10,704 nucleotides of DNA from Bryobacterales bacterium (GTDB lineage: Bacteria > Acidobacteriota > Terriglobia > Bryobacterales > Bryobacteraceae). The stretch's first letter is position 1; each line of letters starts with the position of its first letter. The DNA is taken from assembly GCA_003487005.1 (NCBI GenBank), contig DNFG01000309.1:1-10704 (forward strand), in the 5' to 3' direction. Shown piece after piece: positions 6,731 through 10,704 of the stretch. The notes under the pieces are model-generated. The model did no database searches and was not told the DNA's origin. It saw only the letters and a list, made by a program, of their open reading frames with translations. Both the position numbers and the translations under genes were made by a program.

Positions 6731-6736
6731 TAGAAT
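6731..6736 (+). promoter_or_regulatory. Candidate extended -10 element (TGA-TAGAAT) before the sulfatase
   Basis: TAGAAT matches TATAAT at five of six bases and is preceded by TGA (6728-6730), the extended -10 form TGn. It ends 9 nt before the ATG at 6746, predicting a leader of about 3 nt. The 25-bp gap after the oxidoreductase stop contains no Shine-Dalgarno, so this gene may have its own promoter rather than depend only on readthrough. Confidence 0.5.
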
Positions 6737-6745
6737 GGCGGCGCC

Positions 6746-8239
6746 ATGACCGGATCAACCACGCGCCGCTCATTTCTGGGCGCGGCCTCCGCGGCCCCCG
6801 CCATTTTGCGAGGTCAGGCGCGCCGCCGCCCCAATGTCCTCTTCGCCATCATGGATGACTGGGGCTTCGGCCACGCGGGCGCGTACGGCTGCGGCTGGGT
6901 GAAGACCCCGGGTTTCGACCGGATCGCCGAGCGCGGCGTGACCTTCAACAATACATTCACTTCGAATCCAAAATGCGCACCTTGCCGGGCGTCGATTCTC
7001 GCCGGACGCAATTCTTGGCAGATGAAGGAGGCGGTCAATCACTTTTCGATATTTCCCCCTGATTTTCCAGTCTTTCCGGACTTGCTTGAAAAAGCTGGAT
7101 ATTTTGTCGGATTGACCGGCAAGGGCTGGGGTCCGGGCGATTTTCAGAGCACCGGCTGGAAAAGGAATCCGGCCGGCCCCCTCTTCAATAGAGTGACGGC
7201 CAAGCCCCCCGGTCAATATATCAGCAACAACGATTACGCCGGCAATTTTGAAGATTTCCTGCGGCAGCGGCCGAAAGATCAGCCCTTCAGTTTCTGGATG
7301 GGCGGGACGGAACCCCACCGCCCCTACGAGGATGGCATCGGGCTCAGAATGGGCAAACGGCTCGAGGATGTGACGGTGCCGAAGTACTATCCGGACCACC
7401 GGACGGTCCGCAGCGACCTCCTCGACTACGCCGTGGAAGTGGAGTACTTCGACAGCCACGTCCTGCGGGCGCTGAACCTGCTCGAAAAGACGGGCGAACT
7501 CGACAACACGCTGGTCCTGATGACCTCGGATCACGGGATGCCGTTCCCGCGCGTGAAGGGGCAGATTTACGAAGCCGGGTTCCGCCTGCCCCTCGCGGCC
7601 ATGTGGGGCCGCGAATTCAAGGGCGGCACCCGTGTCGACGACTTCATCAACGTGCGGGACTACGCGCCCACCATCCTCGAAGCGGCGGGCGCGGAAGCGG
7701 CGGGCACCATGACCGGACGCAGCTTCCTCGATGCCATGAAGGCGGGCCGTTCCGGCTGGATCGACGAATCGCGCGACACCATGCTGACCGGCAAGGAACG
7801 CCACGACCTCGGCCGGCCGCGCGATGCTGGCTACCCCGTCCGCGCCATTCGCACGAAAGACTTCCTCTACATTCGCAACTATACCCCCGGCGCCTGGCCG
7901 GCCGGCAATCCCGAGACCGGCTACCGCAACGTCGATGACAGCCCCACCAAGAGCTTTATTCTGTCGCGTTTCGACGAATATTACCGGATGTCATTCGGCA
8001 TGCGCCCGGCAGAAGAACTGTATCTGGCCGCCGACCCGGACAATATCAACAACGTCGCCGCGGAGCCCAGATTCGCGGAAGTCAAAAGAAAGCTGCGCGA
8101 GCGGATGGAAGAACTGCTCCGTGGCGAAGGGGACCCGCGAATGCTGAATCGCGCCGACTTTTTCGATACGATCGAGTACGTTGGGCCGCGCAGGCACAGC
8201 TACGAAGAATGGCTGAAGAATAACGGAGCGCAGAAATAG
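6746..8239 (+). CDS. Tat-exported arylsulfatase-like sulfatase, formylglycine (Cys) type
   Basis: 497 residues. TTRRSFLGAAS (5-15) ending in ILRGQA is a clear Tat signal (RRSFL). RPNVLFAIMDDWG (28-40) gives the metal-binding Asp37/Asp38. The sulfatase signature is CAPCRASILAGR (77-88): Cys77 would be converted to formylglycine, with Pro79 and Arg81 conserved. GGTEPHRPYE (186-195) supplies His191, TSDHG (260-264) the Asp262/His263 metal ligands, and VKGQIYEAG (270-278) Lys271. The C-terminal part (EELYLAADPDNINNVAAEP) is typical of the arylsulfatase/heparan N-sulfatase-like group. It should remove sulfate from a sugar or aryl ester in the periplasm or outside. No formylglycine-generating enzyme or anaerobic maturase lies in the window. 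ATG at 6746. Codons 69-124 use far more A/T at third positions than the rest of the gene. Confidence 0.92.
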   Translation: MTGSTTRRSFLGAASAAPAILRGQARRRPNVLFAIMDDWGFGHAGAYGCGWVKTPGFDRIAERGVTFNNTFTSNPKCAPCRASILAGRNSWQMKEAVNHFSIFPPDFPVFPDLLEKAGYFVGLTGKGWGPGDFQSTGWKRNPAGPLFNRVTAKPPGQYISNNDYAGNFEDFLRQRPKDQPFSFWMGGTEPHRPYEDGIGLRMGKRLEDVTVPKYYPDHRTVRSDLLDYAVEVEYFDSHVLRALNLLEKTGELDNTLVLMTSDHGMPFPRVKGQIYEAGFRLPLAAMWGREFKGGTRVDDFINVRDYAPTILEAAGAEAAGTMTGRSFLDAMKAGRSGWIDESRDTMLTGKERHDLGRPRDAGYPVRAIRTKDFLYIRNYTPGAWPAGNPETGYRNVDDSPTKSFILSRFDEYYRMSFGMRPAEELYLAADPDNINNVAAEPRFAEVKRKLRERMEELLRGEGDPRMLNRADFFDTIEYVGPRRHSYEEWLKNNGAQK

Positions 8240-8246
8240 CAGCTGT

Positions 8247-10565
8247 TTATTTCTTTTTCCGCCGGCTTTTCCCGCTGCGCTTTTCGGCGGTGGGTACCGC
8301 GAGCGAAAACACCAGCTTGCGCTCCATCCAGTCCACCCGGTCCAGGCGGACCGTGAGGCGGTCGCCGGCCGCGATCTCCTTGCGGCTCCGGTCGGCGCGT
8401 AGCACCCGCGCATTCTCCTGGTAGCTCCACCGTTCGCCCGGCAGCGTGTCGATCGGCACCAGTCCTTCCACGTACAACTCGTCCAACTCCACGAAGAAGC
8501 CGAAGCGCGTGATGGAGATCACCAGGGCAGGGAACTCGTCGCCGATCCGTTCGGCCATGAACTTGACCTTCTTCCACTCCATCAGTTCCCGCTCCGCCTC
8601 CGCCGCGCGCCGCTCCGTGTCGGAGCAGTGGGCGGTGATGGCATCGAGCGAGGCGAGGTGCGCCGGGCGTCCATCCAGCAGCGACCCCAGCAAGCGGTGC
8701 ACCAGCAGGTCGGGATACCGGCGAATCGGCGACGTGAAGTGAGTGTAGCTCTCCGCGGCCAGCGCGAAATGGCCGAAGTTCTTGTTCGAATATCGGGCCT
8801 GCTTCAGTGACCGCAGCATCAGGTAGCTGACAATGCGCTCCTCCGGGCGTCCTTCGATCTGCGACACCAGCTTCTGGTACATTCGCGCGGTCACCTTCAG
8901 CGAGGGGTCCGTGATCGTGATGTCCCGGCGGTGCTTCTGCCCGAGCGAGGTGTGCGTGACATTACGAAATCGCTTCCCCGGCACGGCGCCGATGCCCAGC
9001 GTGAAACCGAAACGCGCGGCGGTCTCCTCGAACTCGGCCACGCGCTTCGGGTCGGGCGTCTCGTGAATGCGGAACACGCTCTCGTCCAGGTGCGCCTCCA
9101 GATGCGCCGACACCGCCTCGTTGGCGGCCAGCATGAACTCCTCGATGATCCGGTGCGCGATGTTGCGCGGTGCGCGCGCAACCGAAATCATCATGCCCTC
9201 GTCGTCGAAGATGATGATCGGCTCCGGAAGATCGAAGTCGATCGACCCGCGACGCGTCCGCTTGCGGTTCAGGATCAGCGCCAGTTCCTTCATCAGTTCA
9301 AAGCGCGGCACCAGCGCGGGGTGGCGCGCCCGCTGCGCTTCGTCGCCTTCGAGAATCGCGTGGACCTCGGTGTAGGTCATCCGCGCCGCCGAGCGGATGA
9401 TCGAACGGCAGAACTCCTGCTTCACCACATCGCCGCGGTGGTCGATCGTCAGCAGGGCGCTCATCGCAAGCCGTTCGACGTGCGGCTTGAGCGAGCAGAT
9501 CTCGGTCGACAGTTCCAGCGGCAGCATCGGCACGGCGCGGTCCGGAAAATAGACCGATGTGCCGCGCAGAAAGGCCTCGCGGTCGATCGGCGTGCCGGGG
9601 TGGACGTAGTGGGAGACGTCCGCGATGTGGACATGCAGGCGGTAATGGCCTTCAGCCGTGCGGTCCACCCAGACGGCGTCGTCGAAGTCGCGGGCGGTTT
9701 CGCCGTCGATGGTCACGCAATCCTCGGCGCGGAAGTCACGGCGATGCTCCAGTTCACCCGCGCGAATGATGCCGGGCACGGACTGCGCCTGCTCCAGAAC
9801 CTCTGCCGGGAACCGGTGGGGCAGATGATGTTTGCGGATCGTGACTTCGACATCCACACCGAAATCGTCCGGGTGGCCGAGCACTTCGATGACGCGGCCG
9901 ATCGCCTCGGTGGAATCCCGCTCGGGGTAGTCCAGCAGTTCCACGTTCACAATCAGCCGGTCCAGATCCTTGGCCGACTCCGGCGGCTTCGCCGAAGCGC
10001 CGATGCGGTCCGGATTCGCCTCCGGGGGAGGCAGTTCCATGCCCTCGGGGATCAGCACCTCGTTCTGGATCCGCCGGTCATGGGGGATCACGAAACACCC
10101 GCGCTTGTGATACCGGAACTCGCCGACGATCGTGGGATGCGCCCGGCCCAGCACGCGCTCGACTTCGCCCTCGGCGCGGCCGCTGGGGTCAAAGCGGGAG
10201 ATTCGGGCCAGCACCCGGTCCCCGTGCATCGCATGCGCCGTCTTTCGCGGCGGGATAAAGATGTCACCGTCCAGGCCCGGCGGCGGCGTGTCGGGGATCA
10301 CGAAACCATAGCCGTCGCGGTGCATGTTCAGGCGGCCGATGGCGTAGTCGCGCGTTCGTCCCGGCAGGACGAACTGTCCGCCGCGCAGTTCGATCAGCCG
10401 CCCGCGGTCCAGAAGGCGCGTGATTGCGTCATCCAGCGCGCGGCGCTCTTCGTGGCTGCGCAGGCGCAGCTCGCGGAGCAGCGTCTTGGCCGTCGAGCGG
10501 CCGTGCGGCAGGCTCTCCAGCCGCGCGAGGATCTTCTCGTCCAATGGTTCGGGGCGGGGGTCCAC
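8247..10565 (-). CDS. rnr: Ribonuclease R (3'-5' exoribonuclease, RNB family)
   Basis: 772 residues, close to E. coli RNase R in length. Order of domains: winged helix (about 5-68), cold-shock domains (about 70-125 and 145-260), RNB catalytic core, S1 domain (about 675-756) and a basic tail ending SRRKKK. The RNB signature TIDGETARDFDDAVW (285-299) carries the four metal-binding aspartates Asp287, Asp293, Asp295 and Asp296; HVHIADVSHYV (311-321) and SPIRRYPDLLVHRLL further confirm the family. It degrades structured RNA, including defective rRNA and tRNA and the mRNA of stalled ribosomes. Between the cold-shock parts, about 182-203 (ANPDRIGASAKPPESAK) looks like a low-complexity linker not usual in the family. 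The start is a GTG at 10565 (CAC on the plus strand), with no Shine-Dalgarno. It converges on the sulfatase with 7 bp between stop codons. Confidence 0.96.
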   Translation of the reverse strand: MDPRPEPLDEKILARLESLPHGRSTAKTLLRELRLRSHEERRALDDAITRLLDRGRLIELRGGQFVLPGRTRDYAIGRLNMHRDGYGFVIPDTPPPGLDGDIFIPPRKTAHAMHGDRVLARISRFDPSGRAEGEVERVLGRAHPTIVGEFRYHKRGCFVIPHDRRIQNEVLIPEGMELPPPEANPDRIGASAKPPESAKDLDRLIVNVELLDYPERDSTEAIGRVIEVLGHPDDFGVDVEVTIRKHHLPHRFPAEVLEQAQSVPGIIRAGELEHRRDFRAEDCVTIDGETARDFDDAVWVDRTAEGHYRLHVHIADVSHYVHPGTPIDREAFLRGTSVYFPDRAVPMLPLELSTEICSLKPHVERLAMSALLTIDHRGDVVKQEFCRSIIRSAARMTYTEVHAILEGDEAQRARHPALVPRFELMKELALILNRKRTRRGSIDFDLPEPIIIFDDEGMMISVARAPRNIAHRIIEEFMLAANEAVSAHLEAHLDESVFRIHETPDPKRVAEFEETAARFGFTLGIGAVPGKRFRNVTHTSLGQKHRRDITITDPSLKVTARMYQKLVSQIEGRPEERIVSYLMLRSLKQARYSNKNFGHFALAAESYTHFTSPIRRYPDLLVHRLLGSLLDGRPAHLASLDAITAHCSDTERRAAEAERELMEWKKVKFMAERIGDEFPALVISITRFGFFVELDELYVEGLVPIDTLPGERWSYQENARVLRADRSRKEIAAGDRLTVRLDRVDWMERKLVFSLAVPTAEKRSGKSRRKKK

Positions 10566-10572
10566 GAAGCTC

Positions 10573-10578
10573 AGTATA
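10573..10578 (-). promoter_or_regulatory. Candidate -10 element (TATACT) directly before rnr
   Basis: On the minus strand, TATACT (five of six matches to TATAAT) ends 7 nt before the GTG at 10565. With usual spacing the transcript would start at about 10566, one base before the GTG, which is essentially leaderless. No -35 match is seen 17 bp upstream (GC-only sequence). This hexamer is the only AT-rich point in a stretch of GC-rich DNA. Confidence 0.45.
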
Positions 10579-10639
10579 GAGGGCGCAGGCCCGCGCGCGC
10601 TGATCCGCCAGCCGCGGAATCTTGAAAAACTAACGTGAA

Positions 10640-10704
10640 ATGCTGCCCGGACTGCTGCTCGACGAGGACGTGGCCAGAATGATGCCCGCCGCCGCGCCGC
10701 CGCC
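10640..10704 (+). CDS. Possible start of a divergent gene running off the window
   Basis: An ATG at 10640 opens a frame that stays open to the window end, starting MLPGLLLDEDVARMMP and then Ala/Pro. Its third positions are mostly G or C, as in the real genes. The opposite strand is equally open and would end at the TAG at 10632-10630, reading GIILATSSSSSPGSISR at its C-terminus. With only about 65 bases neither can be confirmed, and no family is recognisable. Confidence 0.2.
   Translation, partial: MLPGLLLDEDVARMMPAAAPP

Noticed and set aside
5917..6804. 295-codon minus-strand frame opposite the oxidoreductase
   Set aside because: Antisense shadow; the plus-strand gene shows Rossmann and Tat motifs in order.
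6770..7804. 344-codon minus-strand frame opposite the sulfatase
   Set aside because: Shadow of the sulfatase in GC-rich DNA; the composition is typical of antisense frames and the sulfatase motifs are decisive.
8259..8290. Hairpin CCGCCG...CGGCGG near the rnr 3' end as a terminator
   Set aside because: The stem is only 6 bp with a 20-nt loop, lies inside the rnr coding region, and has no U-tract after it in either direction.
8931..10625. 564-codon open frame on the plus strand opposite rnr
   Set aside because: It runs antisense to a complete RNase R with all catalytic motifs. High GC makes such shadow frames long, and its Arg/His/Val/Asp-heavy product matches no recognisable fold.
1..10704. 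CRISPR arrays, tRNA, rRNA, riboswitches, phage or defence genes
   Set aside because: No regularly spaced direct repeats, tRNA-like cloverleaf, rRNA-conserved sequence or toxin/nuclease pair was seen; RNase R and the AAC(3)-like gene are not in a defence-like setting.

Overview
The window is a high-GC bacterial chromosome segment. Third codon positions are mostly G or C, three proteins carry twin-arginine (Tat) signal peptides, and the gene mix is an exported sulfatase, an exported Gfo/Idh/MocA oxidoreductase, an exported sugar isomerase-like TIM barrel, a fused PabA-PabB and RNase R. This fits a soil-type Acidobacteriota, probably of the Bryobacterales/Solibacter kind. The assignment is inferred from gene style and is not proven by any marker.

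Layout, left to right. (1) 2-1312, plus strand: the 3' part of a TIM-barrel, glycoside-hydrolase-like gene, cut by the window edge. (2) 1313-1783: a 471-bp gap with no intact gene. It holds a small broken reading frame (1305-1432) and a 264-bp element (1469-1732) bounded by 41-bp inverted repeats, with a possible transposon-protein relic inside. (3) 5369-1784, minus strand: three closely spaced genes, namely pabAB (folate precursor synthesis), a Tat-exported xylose-isomerase-like TIM barrel and an AAC(3)-family N-acetyltransferase. (4) 5422-8239, plus strand: a Tat-exported Gfo/Idh/MocA oxidoreductase followed by a Tat-exported formylglycine-type sulfatase. (5) 10565-8247, minus strand: RNase R, convergent with the sulfatase, 7 bp between stop codons. 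(6) 10566-10704: the rnr upstream region and perhaps the edge of another gene.

How the genes may work together: the sulfatase, the oxidoreductase, the exported isomerase-like protein and the partial glycoside-hydrolase-like protein look like a loose set for handling sulfated or unusual sugars outside the cytoplasm. PabAB and RNase R are housekeeping.

The best second-look items are the inverted-repeat element at 1469-1732; a recurring arrangement in which a -10-like hexamer lies 6-9 nt before a start codon with no Shine-Dalgarno (oxidoreductase, sulfatase, RNase R), which suggests leaderless transcripts; and a block of low-GC3 codons inside the sulfatase gene that covers its catalytic cysteine. 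I saw no CRISPR array, rRNA, tRNA, phage or obvious defence module, and no clearly new multi-gene system.
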